Shown: positions 33,959-43,118, counted from the stretch's first letter. The stretch is 64,000 bases of DNA from Streptomyces sp. NBC_00370 (GCF_036084755.1 NZ_CP107968.1:4495501-4559500); one strand, 5' to 3'. Translations and numbers: made by a program. Notes: generated by a model from the sequence alone, not told the origin.

Positions 33959-35275
33959 ATGGCGGTTTCACCGAACCAGGGATCCACCGGCGGCGGCGAC
34001 GCGGTGACCCTCACGGGCAGCCACTTCACCGGCACCACCGGCGTGCGCTACGCCTCCCGCCAAGCCGTGAGCTTCACGGTCGTCAGCGACACCACCACCG
34101 AAACCATCACCCCCTCCGGCCACGGCCCCGTGCCCGTCTCGGTGACAACCCCCGGGGGAACGGGAGTGGTCGGAACCTTCTACTACCTGCCACCGCCCTC
34201 TTTCCGCCTCGTCCCGCCTCCCGCCGGACCCCTGGCAGGCGGCAACACGGTGACCCTCACCGGCCTCGGCCTGTCCACCACGAGCCAGGTCAGCTTCGGA
34301 ACGCAAGCCGCCCGGTTCACCGTCGACTCCGACGGTCAACTCACCGCGATCGTCCCCTCGGCGCTCTCGGCGGGCCCGGTCGCAGTCACCGTACGCACCC
34401 GGGGAGGGATCGCCGGCGCGGTCACCTACACCTACCTCGGCCTCCCTGTCATCACCGTCGTCACCCCCGATTCGGGACCAGAGGACGGCGGCAACCTCGT
34501 CGTCATCACCGGCACCGCGTTCTCCCACACCACCGCCGTCACCTTCGGCGCGATACCCGCCACCTCCTACCGGGTCGCCTCCGACACCGAGATCGACGCC
34601 CTGGTACCCGCCGGAGCGCGCGGCCCGGTCGATGTCTCCGTCACCACCCTCGGCGGTACGACCACGGCCTCGGACGCCTACACCTATCTGGGGCGTTTCG
34701 CGGTGCTGGGCGGACAGTCCGTCACCAACACCGGCTTGTCCACCATCACGGGAGACCTCGGAGTCAGCCCGGGGGTTTCCGTCACCGGATTCCCGCCCGG
34801 CCAGGTGGACGGAACCATCCACATCTCGGACGCAGCTGCTCTGGAAGCCCACGCCGATCTCGCCGCGGCGTACGACAACGCCGCCGGCCGGATCCCGGAC
34901 GCCGGCATCTCCGGAGACCTCGGCGGCCTGACGCTGACTCCCGGCGTCTACAACGCGACCTCTTCCATCGCGCTCACCGGCACCCTCACGCTGGATGCTC
35001 AGAGCAACCGCAACGCCCAGTGGATCTTCCAGATCGGATCGACTCTGACGACGGCAACAGCAAGCCGCGTACTTCTCGCCCATGGCGCCGCAGCCCGCAA
35101 CGTCATCTGGCAGATCGGAAGTTCCGCCACCCTCGGCCCCGACACCGCGTTCGCCGGCAGGATCCTGGCCGCGACATCGATCACGGTGAACGCCGGTGTG
35201 ACCGTCGCCGGCCAGACCCTGGCCCGCGACGGCTCCGTGACCCTGGACACCAACACCATCACCCGCCCCTGGTGA
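33959..35275 (+). CDS. IPT/TIG repeats fused to an ice-binding-like DUF3494 domain
   Basis: 438 residues from ATG 33959 behind GAGGAG. Three IPT/TIG domains (AVSPNQGSTGGGDAVTLTG; PPPAGPLAGGNTVTLTGLGL; TPDSGPEDGGNLVVITGTAF) are followed from about residue 240 by a DUF3494 beta-helix: FAVLGGQSVTNTG, ITGDLGVSPG, GDLGGLTLTPGVYNATSSIA, NAQWIFQIGSTL and RNVIWQIGSSATLG. DUF3494 proteins bind ice or surfaces. No signal peptide is visible. It is divergent from the other two IPT genes and probably part of the same surface system. Confidence 0.82.
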   Translation: MAVSPNQGSTGGGDAVTLTGSHFTGTTGVRYASRQAVSFTVVSDTTTETITPSGHGPVPVSVTTPGGTGVVGTFYYLPPPSFRLVPPPAGPLAGGNTVTLTGLGLSTTSQVSFGTQAARFTVDSDGQLTAIVPSALSAGPVAVTVRTRGGIAGAVTYTYLGLPVITVVTPDSGPEDGGNLVVITGTAFSHTTAVTFGAIPATSYRVASDTEIDALVPAGARGPVDVSVTTLGGTTTASDAYTYLGRFAVLGGQSVTNTGLSTITGDLGVSPGVSVTGFPPGQVDGTIHISDAAALEAHADLAAAYDNAAGRIPDAGISGDLGGLTLTPGVYNATSSIALTGTLTLDAQSNRNAQWIFQIGSTLTTATASRVLLAHGAAARNVIWQIGSSATLGPDTAFAGRILAATSITVNAGVTVAGQTLARDGSVTLDTNTITRPW

Positions 35276-35728
35276 GCCAACCCGCCCGTGGGTACCGCCG
35301 TTGCGGCGGCGGGCGGCCCGTGGTCCCTGGGGGCGCACGAGGCCGTGCACGAGGAAGCGGGGACATTCTGACCTGGGATGCGGCGATCGGTGCTGGCTGG
35401 TTCGGACGGGGCCGGACGGGAGCGAATGAGACCAGGGAACTGAGACCGTCGCGACCCCGCAGCCGATGCTGGGGGGTCGCCACTGCCGCTTCTGACCGTC
35501 AAGGCTTCAGCTTTGTGTGTCTCCGGGTAGGCGACACCGGGACCGGTCAGCAGCTGCCGCCGCCCTTTGGTTCGCTCGTCACGGAGTCGGATCGCGATCA
35601 CGGTCCCGTCGGCGCGGATGGACACCGCGTTCCACTGTTCCGATGTGCTGCGATCCGGCCACTGCGCCGGTGTGGCCGCGGCCGAGGCGGACGGATGAGC
35701 TCATGGCTGCCACCCCAACGACCAGAAC
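35276..35728. other. Region without a convincing gene
   Basis: About 450 bp between the DUF3494 gene and the terminator. A leftward frame at about 35470-35660 reads AQWPDRSTSEQWNAVSIRAD and IAIRLRDERTKGRR, which looks protein-like but has no start codon with a ribosome site, so it may be a gene remnant. No family recognised. Confidence 0.4.
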
Positions 35729-35763
35729 CGTGGCCCCGCCCTCCGGAATAGGGCGGGGCCACG
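35729..35763. terminator. Strong bidirectional hairpin terminator
   Basis: A perfect 14-bp stem, CGTGGCCCCGCCCT with its reverse complement, closes a 7-nt loop. It sits between the rightward DUF3494 gene and the leftward CU044_5270-like gene, serving both. Confidence 0.8.
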
Positions 35764-35787
35764 GCGTCGGTGGGCCCGTCGGTACAC

Positions 35788-36750
35788 CTATGGGGTCTTC
35801 CCGGCGGCTTTGTCGTTCACGGCCGGGTCGACCCACTGCTGCCAGCGCGGGCTGGCCGCGATGGTACGCAACTGGGCTTCGGTGAGCGAGGTGGCGGTGA
35901 CGAGGACCCTGGTGCCGTCGGGGCGCAGCAGGTCGGCGGTACGGGTGCGGACACCGTCGGTGGTGGTGGTGTACGCGAGCAGCATGGCGCCGCCTTCGAG
36001 GCTGCTCAGGTGGCAGTCGGTGAGGGGCGTGGTGCTCCGGACGTCGCAGGTGTAGAGGTGCTGCAGCTGACTCCTGCTGGTGTCGTGGCGCTGTTTGGCG
36101 ATGTCCGATTCGTGCCTGCGGCGGGCGGCGTCCTTCTTGCCGGCCTCCTTGTCGGGTGCGACGGTGCCGCCGCTGTCCGTCCCCGGCGATGCCTTGTCCG
36201 CACCGGGGGCGGTGCCGGGAGCGGCCTCGGCCTCCGCGGGGCTGAAGACGAAGTCGCCCATGAACCGGACGTCGACGACGTTCTTGTCGGGGCGGGTGGT
36301 GATGCTTCCCGTGGTCTGGACGGATGCGAAGCGCGGATCGGTGTTCTGCCAGCGGACGGTGGGCTGTGCGCCCGCCCCGCCGGGGAGCAGGTCCCGCAGG
36401 ATGTCCACGGTCGCGGCTCCGGTCAGGGCCTCCTTGCCCGCGGGCGGGGAGGTCTGCGCCCCGACGGCCGCGAAGTCGGGGATCCTGACGCTGGTCGCGG
36501 TGGTGTCGTCGGCGTGGCTGCCCGGCAGCACGGTGACGACGGCGAAGGCGGTGAGTGCGGAGAGCGCGGTGCCCGCCGTGCTCCAGGCCACCGCCCGCCG
36601 GCGGCGCCGGGTGCGGCGGCCCCGGGTCACGGCGCCGCTCACCAGGGTCTCGGTCTGCACCGGAAGGTCGCTGAGCGTCGAGCTCATGGTGCGGGACAGC
36701 TCGGGTCCGAAAAGGTCTGCGGCTGGGTCATCGTGTTCGTGCAGCGGCAT
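35788..36750 (-). CDS. Membrane protein paired with ECF sigma factor (CU044_5270-like)
   Basis: 320 residues. The N-terminal 70 residues are cytoplasmic and end in a basic run (GRRTRRRRR), followed by one membrane helix (TAGTALSALTAFAVVTVL). The external part has a charged Lys/Glu/Asp-rich middle and a C-terminal domain with two Cys. It starts 54 bp after the SigE-type sigma gene. This arrangement is common in Streptomyces, where the partner may act like an anti-sigma or signal sensor. No zinc anti-sigma motif is seen. Confidence 0.7.
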   Translation of the reverse strand: MPLHEHDDPAADLFGPELSRTMSSTLSDLPVQTETLVSGAVTRGRRTRRRRRAVAWSTAGTALSALTAFAVVTVLPGSHADDTTATSVRIPDFAAVGAQTSPPAGKEALTGAATVDILRDLLPGGAGAQPTVRWQNTDPRFASVQTTGSITTRPDKNVVDVRFMGDFVFSPAEAEAAPGTAPGADKASPGTDSGGTVAPDKEAGKKDAARRRHESDIAKQRHDTSRSQLQHLYTCDVRSTTPLTDCHLSSLEGGAMLLAYTTTTDGVRTRTADLLRPDGTRVLVTATSLTEAQLRTIAASPRWQQWVDPAVNDKAAGKTP

Positions 36751-36804
36751 CGGAGCACCGTCCTTCTCGCTGGCGGGCAGGGTGGTTCGGTTGGACTGCC
36801 ATGA

Positions 36805-37311
36805 TCAGTGCGGAGAGTACGAGGCGTGCTCGCCACCGATGAGCTTGCGCAGCCGGGACAGGCCGCGCGCGCTCCGGTTGCGGACGGATCCCTGGCTGAG
36901 GCCGAGTTCACGTGCCGTCTCGGCCACGCTCCTGTCCTCCCAGTACCGCAGGATGACCACGGCTCTCTCACGCACCGGGAGCTCCGCGAGCGCGGCAAGG
37001 AGCGTGACCCGCAGTGCGGCGTCCGAATCCATGGCCGTGCCTTCGGGCACGGCCGAGACCGGGCGCTCGGTGGAGCGGCGCAGCCGGGTGTGCGAGATGA
37101 AGCTGCGCATCAGCATGGTCCGTACGTACGCCTCCGGGTTGTCGGCCCGTCGCACCCGGTGCCAGGAGGCGTACGCCTTGCCCAGGGCCGTCTGTACCAG
37201 GTCTTCGGCGAGGTGCCAGTCCCCGCAGAGCAGCAGGGCGGTACGGAACAGGCGCGGGCTGCCGGCACGGGCGAACTCCTCGAACTGCCCGAGGTCCTCC
37301 GAAGACGCCAC
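36805..37311 (-). CDS. SigE-family ECF RNA polymerase sigma factor
   Basis: 168 residues from GTG 37311 with AAGGG upstream; the in-frame ATG 37350 has no usable ribosome spacing. Region 2 is FRTALLLCGDWHLAEDLVQT and AYVRTMLMRSFISHTRLRR; region 4 is LAELPVRERAVVILRYWED and VAETARELGLSQGSVRNRSA. It directs polymerase to stress or envelope promoters. The membrane partner gene follows, and the efflux operon lies just upstream on the same strand. Confidence 0.9.
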   Translation of the reverse strand: MASSEDLGQFEEFARAGSPRLFRTALLLCGDWHLAEDLVQTALGKAYASWHRVRRADNPEAYVRTMLMRSFISHTRLRRSTERPVSAVPEGTAMDSDAALRVTLLAALAELPVRERAVVILRYWEDRSVAETARELGLSQGSVRNRSARGLSRLRKLIGGEHASYSPH

Positions 37312-37429
37312 TGTGCCCCAGCCCTTCAGCCGATCGGAGTGCTTCCACATCCTTAAGGACGCCGCGGGGTGCGGATCCTGTCACGGCGTCGGGAAAAGAA
37401 ATACCGATCTCAGCGTCGACATACCGATC

Positions 37430-38677
37430 TCAGCGTCGCAGTGCTTCCGCCGGCTGGATGCGGGATGCCCGCAGCGCCGGATAGAGACCGGCCACCAGGC
37501 CGGTGACCAGGCCGATCACCGGGGCGGCCGCGACGGTCGACGGGTGCACCACCGGCGTCCAGTCGCGGGCCGCGGCGACAGCCACCACGGTCACGGTCCC
37601 GAGACTGGTTCCTATCAGGCCGCCGAGTGCGCCCAGGGCGGCGGACTCGGCGAGGAACTGCACGGTGATGTGGCGGCCGCGAGCGCCCAGCGCCCGGCGC
37701 AGACCGATCTCTCCGGTGCGCTCGAGGACGGCGACCAGCGTGGTGTTCGCGATACCGACCGCGCCGATGACCAGACAGATCGAGGCGAGCAGCAGGAAGA
37801 GCTGACTGAGGTCGTTGGTCACGTGGGAGCGCAGCGACTTGGGATCCGGCGGTGGCACGGCCTTGAGGTAACCGGGATGGTCCGGGCGTAGGGCGGTCGG
37901 CGCCTCGGCGGCGATCTGCTGGGCGGCGCCGAGGCGGGTGGAGATGAGCATCTTCGCCGGGGTGTCCTGCGGCTCGCCGTACAGCCCGAGCGCGGTGGAG
38001 CGCGGGATGACGACCGACGAGAGCAGATCGGCCTTGCGCCGGACGTCGTCGATGATGCCGATGACGGTGAACGGCTGCTCGCCGACGAAGATCGCCGGAT
38101 GCGTCTCCAGGGTGGTGACGCCGAGTCGCTCGGCCAGGCCGGAGCCGATTACGGCCACGTCAGCGGCGTGCTTCTCGTGGTAGGCATCGAAGATCCTGCC
38201 CTGGGACAGGTGCGGTACGGCGGCTTCGAGGACCCCGGGGGAGGCCGCCACCAGGGCGGCGTCCTCGCCGGTCCCGTCGGCCGAACCGCCGCCCAGGGAG
38301 GCCCGTACCCGCATGTCGGGGCCGGTGCGCACGGTCCAGAACACCCCGGCGTGCTCCACCCCGGCGAGTCGCCCGATCCGCTGGTCGGCGTTGTGGGGAA
38401 AGGCCATCGACGCGTACGGGTCCTGCTCCCGTGCCACGTCCTCGACCGTGACCTCGGTGGCGGTGAGTACGGAGAACCGGGCATCGATCTGCGAGGAGGT
38501 GGTGGCGGTCAGGCCGAGGATCGCGACGAAGGTGCCGACACCGAGGACGGTACCCAGCGCGGTCAGGGCGGAACGGGCCGGTCGCTGGAGCAGTCCGGCC
38601 AGCGATTCGGCGAGCAGGTCACGCACGCTGAAGGAGGACGGTTCGACGGCCCGGCCCGGCCGTTCGGTGTCGCTCAC
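37430..38677 (-). CDS. MacB/FtsX-type ABC transporter permease
   Basis: 415 residues. One N-terminal helix (ALTALGTVLGVGTFVAILGL), an external MacB periplasmic-core-like domain at about residues 60-270, then three C-terminal helices with VIGAVGIANTTLVAVLERTG EIGLRRALGARG-type FtsX features. It works as a dimer with the ATPase encoded immediately upstream (4-bp overlap). It moves substrate or transmits force outside the membrane rather than importing. Confidence 0.9.
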   Translation of the reverse strand: MSDTERPGRAVEPSSFSVRDLLAESLAGLLQRPARSALTALGTVLGVGTFVAILGLTATTSSQIDARFSVLTATEVTVEDVAREQDPYASMAFPHNADQRIGRLAGVEHAGVFWTVRTGPDMRVRASLGGGSADGTGEDAALVAASPGVLEAAVPHLSQGRIFDAYHEKHAADVAVIGSGLAERLGVTTLETHPAIFVGEQPFTVIGIIDDVRRKADLLSSVVIPRSTALGLYGEPQDTPAKMLISTRLGAAQQIAAEAPTALRPDHPGYLKAVPPPDPKSLRSHVTNDLSQLFLLLASICLVIGAVGIANTTLVAVLERTGEIGLRRALGARGRHITVQFLAESAALGALGGLIGTSLGTVTVVAVAAARDWTPVVHPSTVAAAPVIGLVTGLVAGLYPALRASRIQPAEALRR

Positions 38678-39405
38678 GCGGTGCTCTCCCGGTCCTCGTG
38701 CAGCACGCCGTCGCGGATCGCGACGGTACGGGCGCCGCGGCCGGCGACCAGCGGGTCATGGGTGATGACGACCACCGTCATGCCGTCGGCGTGCAGTTCG
38801 TCCAGGAGTTCCAGCACCGCTTCGGCGTTACGGGTGTCGAGGTTGCCGGTCGGCTCGTCGCACAGCAGCAGCGAGGGACGGCACGCCACGGCGCGGGCGA
38901 TGGCGACGCGCTGGCGTTCACCGCCGGACAGCCGGGTGGGCAGCGCGTTGAGCCGGTGGCCGAGCCCGACCCGTACCAGCGCGTCGCGCGCCCGCGCGGA
39001 GCGCTCCGCGCGGGCGACGCCGTTGTACGTCATGCCCAGGACCACGTTCTCCTGCGACGAGCGGTGCGGCAGCAGGTGGAAGGACTGGAAAACGAATCCG
39101 ATACGGCGTCCGCGCAGCGCGGTGCGGTCCGCGTCCCGCAGGGCGCCGGTGTCGATGCCGTCCAGCAGATAGCTGCCGTCGGTCGGTGCGTCGAGCAGCC
39201 CCGCGATGTTCAGGAACGTCGACTTGCCGGACCCGGAGGGGCCGACGACGGACACGAACTCACCGCGGCGGATCATCAGGTCGCACGGTCTGAACGCCGG
39301 TACCGGCGGCGGTCCCGGATAGGTGAGGCCCGCCTGCCGGAACTCGATGACCGGAGGCGGTACGCCGGGAGCCCGCGGTACGGCGTCCTGCTGGGTCAGC
39401 GTCAC
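38674..39405 (-). CDS. MacB/LolD-type ABC transporter ATPase
   Basis: 243 residues with Walker A GPSGSGKSTFLNIAGLL, signature LSGGERQRVAIARAV, Walker B LLLCDEPTGNLD and the H-loop VITHD. It energises the MacB-like permease. The gene overlaps both neighbours by 4 bp. Confidence 0.93.
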   Translation of the reverse strand: MTLTQQDAVPRAPGVPPPVIEFRQAGLTYPGPPPVPAFRPCDLMIRRGEFVSVVGPSGSGKSTFLNIAGLLDAPTDGSYLLDGIDTGALRDADRTALRGRRIGFVFQSFHLLPHRSSQENVVLGMTYNGVARAERSARARDALVRVGLGHRLNALPTRLSGGERQRVAIARAVACRPSLLLCDEPTGNLDTRNAEAVLELLDELHADGMTVVVITHDPLVAGRGARTVAIRDGVLHEDRESTA

Positions 39406-41015
39406 GAACCGCTCCCCGCGCCCTTTTTGACGCCGGTGATCACCAGATCGCCCTCCTTGAGGGATGCGCCCGCTTCGGGCGTCACGGCCACGAACCCGTC
39501 ACCGGAGGTGCCGGGCCGCACCGCGACCCTGCGCTGTCTGCCGCCCTGTTGCCCGTCACCGGCCTCCAGGACGGTGACGACGCTCTTTCCGTCGGCTCCC
39601 GACGACAGGGCGGTGACCGGAACAACCAGTGCGGCGCCCGATGTGGAGGCCGCCTCGATGGTCAGCCGTACGTCCTCGCCGGCGGATTTCGACGGCAGTG
39701 GCCGGTTCGGGTGGACCACCATCAGATAGCCCTGAGGGACGGAAGCGGGGCTGCCGCCCGTGTCGCTGCCCGCGGTGTCACCCGCGGTGGAACCGTCGGT
39801 GCCGCTCTGCCCGGTCGCCTGTTGGCTGTTGTCCTGGGAGTCGGCCACCGAAGTGACCGTGGCGGGCACGGTGAGGCCGGCCGACTCGATGTCGATCTGC
39901 ACTTTCTGCCCGGATCTGATCAGGCCCTTCTGCTGTTCCTGCAGGTAGCCGTCCACCACCAGTTGACCGGCCGATATCTTCATCGCCGCACCGTCGGCGC
40001 CGGAGCCCACCACCGCGGAGACCTGGGTGACCCGGGCGGGGAAGCTGCGGATGAACACCACTTCGCCGGACGGCAGCATCGGCCCGGCCTTCTGCTTGAC
40101 CTTGCTGAGGGCTTCCCGGGCCGTGGCGAGGTCCTCCGCGGCGCGGTTGACACCCTTCCGCAGCGCACGGGTGTCCGCGCCACCGGACGTGCCGTCGCCG
40201 CCGCCCGAACCGGCGGAGCCGGGAACCGTCTTGCCGTCGGCCAGGTCGGCCGCCGAGAGTGTCGCGGAAGCCGAGGGGCTCGGTGCGGCTGTGGACGCCG
40301 AGGCAGTCGAGGGCGCTGTGGCCGCCGTCGCTTCGTGCAGGGTGTCCAGCGCGTCCTCGTGGGCGCGTTCCGCTGCCGTCACCGCGCTCTCCGCTGCCGA
40401 TATCTGGTCGGCCTCGTCGGAGGACGCGGGCAGCGGGTCGTAACCGATGGAGGCGTAGTAGGCGCTGAGGGCGCTCTTGGTACCCGCTCCGAAGTGTCCT
40501 GCGCGGTCGTTCCCTGTGCGGTGTCCGAGTGAGGTCAGCGCCTCCTGGAGCTGCTTGACGTCGTCGCCCTCGGTGCCCGGCTTGAGGTCCCGGTACACCG
40601 GCACCGAGCCCTTGAGCGCGAACACCGGGCGACCGGACACCTCCATCACGACCTGGCCCGCGGAGACGGTCTGCCCCTGGCGCAACGGCAGTTTGGTGAC
40701 GACCGGGCGGCCGCCGTCCTCTCCGCCCGCGGTGGCCGGGGTCACGTCGACGGACTGTCCGGCGGTGACCGTGCCCCGCAGGATCACCGAGTCCTTCAGT
40801 ACCCGGTTCTCGACCGGTGAGGTCAGGATGTCCGGAGAGGGGGCCCGCGCGTCGGCGGCGGCCTGCGCCGGGGATTTGATCAGCAGGGAGGCGCCGACGC
40901 CGGCCCCGGCCAGCAGCACCGCCCCGGCGGCGACGAGGGCCACCCAGCGCCGCCGCCTGGCGAGTACGGACGCGTTGTCGTCCTCGGCCGTCGTCATGTC
41001 ACCGGTCGTCGTCAT
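39402..41015 (-). CDS. HlyD-like adaptor with peptidoglycan-binding domain
   Basis: 537 residues from ATG 41015. A signal anchor (LVAAGAVLLAGAGVGASLL) is followed by a biotinyl-lipoyl-like region (ILRGTVTAGQSVDVTPA), a PG_binding_1 domain (PGTEGDDVKQLQEALTSLGH), a coiled coil around residues 210-330 and beta-barrel segments ending VTPEAGASLKEGDLVITGV. In Gram-positive MacAB-like systems such adaptors sit outside the membrane and contact the cell wall. It is between a lipoprotein gene (1-bp gap) and the ATPase gene (4-bp overlap). Confidence 0.85.
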   Translation of the reverse strand: MTTTGDMTTAEDDNASVLARRRRWVALVAAGAVLLAGAGVGASLLIKSPAQAAADARAPSPDILTSPVENRVLKDSVILRGTVTAGQSVDVTPATAGGEDGGRPVVTKLPLRQGQTVSAGQVVMEVSGRPVFALKGSVPVYRDLKPGTEGDDVKQLQEALTSLGHRTGNDRAGHFGAGTKSALSAYYASIGYDPLPASSDEADQISAAESAVTAAERAHEDALDTLHEATAATAPSTASASTAAPSPSASATLSAADLADGKTVPGSAGSGGGDGTSGGADTRALRKGVNRAAEDLATAREALSKVKQKAGPMLPSGEVVFIRSFPARVTQVSAVVGSGADGAAMKISAGQLVVDGYLQEQQKGLIRSGQKVQIDIESAGLTVPATVTSVADSQDNSQQATGQSGTDGSTAGDTAGSDTGGSPASVPQGYLMVVHPNRPLPSKSAGEDVRLTIEAASTSGAALVVPVTALSSGADGKSVVTVLEAGDGQQGGRQRRVAVRPGTSGDGFVAVTPEAGASLKEGDLVITGVKKGAGSGS

Positions 41016-41016
41016 G

Positions 41017-41976
41017 TCACTCAGCCGTGACCTGCGCGGCCAGCTTGACGTCGTGCTCGATGTCCTTCTTGACGTCGTCCAGCTGCTGCGCGTTCTTCTC
41101 GATGGCCTGCTTCTGGTAGGCGACGTCGACCGCGTTCCAGATGCCCGCCACGTTGTACTTCTCCATGCAGGTGGCACTGGCCGTCGCCACCTGCTTCTCC
41201 TCGGCGCTCACGGTCGTGCCCGCCCACTTCGGGTCACCGTCGGCCTTGATCGGCGTCGGGTAGTCGAAGCCCTCCTTCTTCATGCAGCCGGACCACTTGG
41301 TGAAGGCCGCCCTGACCCGTTTGTCCTCCGTCGACTTCTGGAAGCTGTTGATGTTGACGTCGACGGCGACCGGGGCGTCCTGGTAGTTGCCCAGCTTCTT
41401 CTTCGCCTCGCCGTAGCAGCCGCCCGCGGGGACCTTCTGGCCGTTGTAGTCCTGGCCGCCAGGACCGGACTTGACCGAGGGATCGGTGGTGCCCCTGAGG
41501 ACACCGAGCTGGGCCGTCGACAGGTTCGACCGGGAGTCGGTCCCCGCGTTCTTCGCCTTGGCCAGGTCGGACGCGGTGTGCTGGCCGGGAACCTGGAACC
41601 CGTACTGGGCGGTGACGGCAGGGTCGAGTTTTCCGTACCGGTACTGCGAGATGACGTACTTCGGGCCCTTCAGCTCCGTCGTGGGCTCGTGGAACTGGAT
41701 GCCGAACCGCTGCATGCAGCGCTCGCGCAAGGTGTTCTCGGCCTTGCCGAGCGCAGCCGACTGCTCGTCGGTGAGGAGGTAGGCCTCGACCGGAACCGGC
41801 GTCTCCACCCGGGTGGTGATCTTGGGGATCGACGAGACCTCGGGGGCGGCGTCGGAGCCCGCGGCGTCGGACGCCGCGGGCTCCGACGATGAACCGGAAC
41901 AACCAGTGGCCAGCGCGGCAGCCAGAACGGTCAGAACGGCTGCGCCCTGGAGGGAGCGGGAGCGGACCTGCTTCAC
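41017..41976 (-). CDS. Lipoprotein of the MacB-like efflux operon
   Basis: 319 residues from GTG 41976 behind AAGGAAG. The signal peptide ends in the lipobox LATGC, so Cys is lipidated and the protein is anchored outside. The mature part is rich in Ala, Asp and Ser, then holds paired Cys residues (RERCMQRF, GGCYGEAKK, SGCMKKEG, ATCMEKYN) that may form two disulfides. No family recognised. First gene of the operon; it may bind the exported substrate or sense the envelope. Confidence 0.75.
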   Translation of the reverse strand: MKQVRSRSLQGAAVLTVLAAALATGCSGSSSEPAASDAAGSDAAPEVSSIPKITTRVETPVPVEAYLLTDEQSAALGKAENTLRERCMQRFGIQFHEPTTELKGPKYVISQYRYGKLDPAVTAQYGFQVPGQHTASDLAKAKNAGTDSRSNLSTAQLGVLRGTTDPSVKSGPGGQDYNGQKVPAGGCYGEAKKKLGNYQDAPVAVDVNINSFQKSTEDKRVRAAFTKWSGCMKKEGFDYPTPIKADGDPKWAGTTVSAEEKQVATASATCMEKYNVAGIWNAVDVAYQKQAIEKNAQQLDDVKKDIEHDVKLAAQVTAE

Positions 41977-42147
41977 GAGCGGCACTTCCTTGTTGATGAG
42001 TGGGCGTCTGGGAGCTGAGCAGGAAGAAGGGCACTCCGCCCGATTCCGGCGAGCGGAGTGCCCGTGCACCGTGCGGAGAATCTCGTCCACGTCCTGAGGA
42101 CGCTTCGGGGCACGGTTCTTGTCACGCGGTTCTGCGGATGGGCTTGC

Positions 42148-42558
42148 TCAGTACCAGTCGCCGGACGCGTTGTTGTTCTTCATCGTGGAGTTCAGGTTCG
42201 CGAAGCCGCCCTTGCCGATGGCCTGCGAAGCGAAGCTGGAGTTGTAGTTCGAGTTGTAGTAGATGCGGATACCGAGGTCGAAGTCCCAGTTGTCGACGGA
42301 CGCGGCGTTGTTCTTGACCGGCTGCCCGGCGCCGTTCGCGCCGTTGACGCTGGTGCTGGCGGAGAACTTGAGGCCGGCGTAGTCCGGGATCGCGTAGTAC
42401 TGCTTGTACAGGGCGCCCTCGTTGTTGGAGTTGTAGTGCAGGCAGGCGTAGTCGACGCTGCAGGAGACGGCCGCACTGGCCGGCGAAGCGAGGACGAGGC
42501 TGCCCGCGGTGGTCGCCAGAGCGACCGCGCCGACAGCTGCCAGGTGTTTGAGTCTCAT
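42148..42558 (-). CDS. Secreted peptidase inhibitor I36-like protein
   Basis: 136 residues. A signal peptide (LAAVGAVALATTAGSLVLA, cleavage after ASA) is followed by a mature part with CSVDYACLHYNSNNEGALYK, and VDNWDFDLGIRIYYNSNYNS. The spaced Cys pair and repeated Tyr-Asn-Ser pattern fit the I36/SMI-like small secreted inhibitors common in Streptomyces. RBS AGGGAG lies four bases before ATG 42558. Confidence 0.75.
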   Translation of the reverse strand: MRLKHLAAVGAVALATTAGSLVLASPASAAVSCSVDYACLHYNSNNEGALYKQYYAIPDYAGLKFSASTSVNGANGAGQPVKNNAASVDNWDFDLGIRIYYNSNYNSSFASQAIGKGGFANLNSTMKNNNASGDWY

Positions 42559-43001
42559 AGAACTCCCTCTCGGTGAGATCGAGTTGGACCTCAGTGGTCC
42601 GTCGATGACCCTAGGTCGGGTACGGAGGTTCGACGAGTGAGCTCTTTTGGCTGGCGCAAAACGACCTTGCGCGGACCCGTTCGGAGCGGACGGAAAAGTT
42701 CCGTGGATACCCCCAGGTGACCGTCGGCAGGAATGGAACATTCCGGAACAATTCACGGTGCCATGGCTATATTTTTTCACCACAGAACGTGTCATACCGC
42801 GTTTATCGACATCGTCGGCGGGAGCGAAGGATGGCGAAATCTGGTGCGTCACATCTCAGTGAATGGGACGAGGCCCTACCGAAACCGGCCGGGACGTCCT
42901 GGTCGCAGGACGTGGCCGCCGGTCGCTGGCGCGGGGACCATCTCCGCCGTGCGTGCGGCAAGGGTCGGATCGGCGGTGACTGTGACGACTGCAACCCTCA
43001 A
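42559..43001. other. Region without a convincing gene, left of the island
   Basis: About 440 bp. It should hold the promoter of the I36-like gene. Short rightward frames begin at 42733 and 42831, the latter behind GGGAGCGAAGG, but the proteins are low-complexity, run into the tRNA terminator and match nothing recognised. Confidence 0.5.
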
Positions 43002-43043
43002 CGTCGAAGGCCCCCGCTGCAAGAGCTGCGGGGGCCTTCGACG
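43002..43043. terminator. Native tRNA-Ser terminator, site 1
   Basis: A perfect 16-bp stem (CGTCGAAGGCCCCCGC and its complement) with a 10-nt loop lies 19 bp beyond the tRNA 3' end at site 1. Its stem differs from the hairpins at sites 2 and 3, so it is probably the original chromosomal terminator of the tRNA gene. Confidence 0.8.
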
Positions 43044-43062
43044 TATTGCCCGGTGAGAGCAG

Positions 43063-43118
43063 TGGCGGAGGATACGAGATTCGAACTCGTGAGGGGTTGC
43101 CCCCAACACGCTTTCCAA
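43063..43118 (-). other. tRNA-Ser(GGA) 3' half: attachment site 1 (chromosome/island boundary)
   Basis: The minus strand reads from the anticodon loop TTGGAAA through the long variable arm (TGTTGGGGGCAA), the T arm GAGTTCGAATCTC and the acceptor end to CCA. The 5' half of the tRNA is absent: the sequence before the anticodon loop does not form the anticodon or acceptor stem. The same 56 bp occurs at 44567 and 56129. It marks the left end of the integrated DNA. Confidence 0.85.

Noticed and set aside
35427..35447. TGAGACC-N7-TGAGACC direct repeat resembling the site-3 integrase motif
   Set aside because: Spacing is 7 bp rather than 5, and no tRNA fragment lies 97 bp away, so an attachment site is not supported.
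42733..43056. Rightward frame of 107 residues left of att site 1
   Set aside because: It runs into the tRNA terminator hairpin, is low in complexity and matches no family, so it is probably non-coding.
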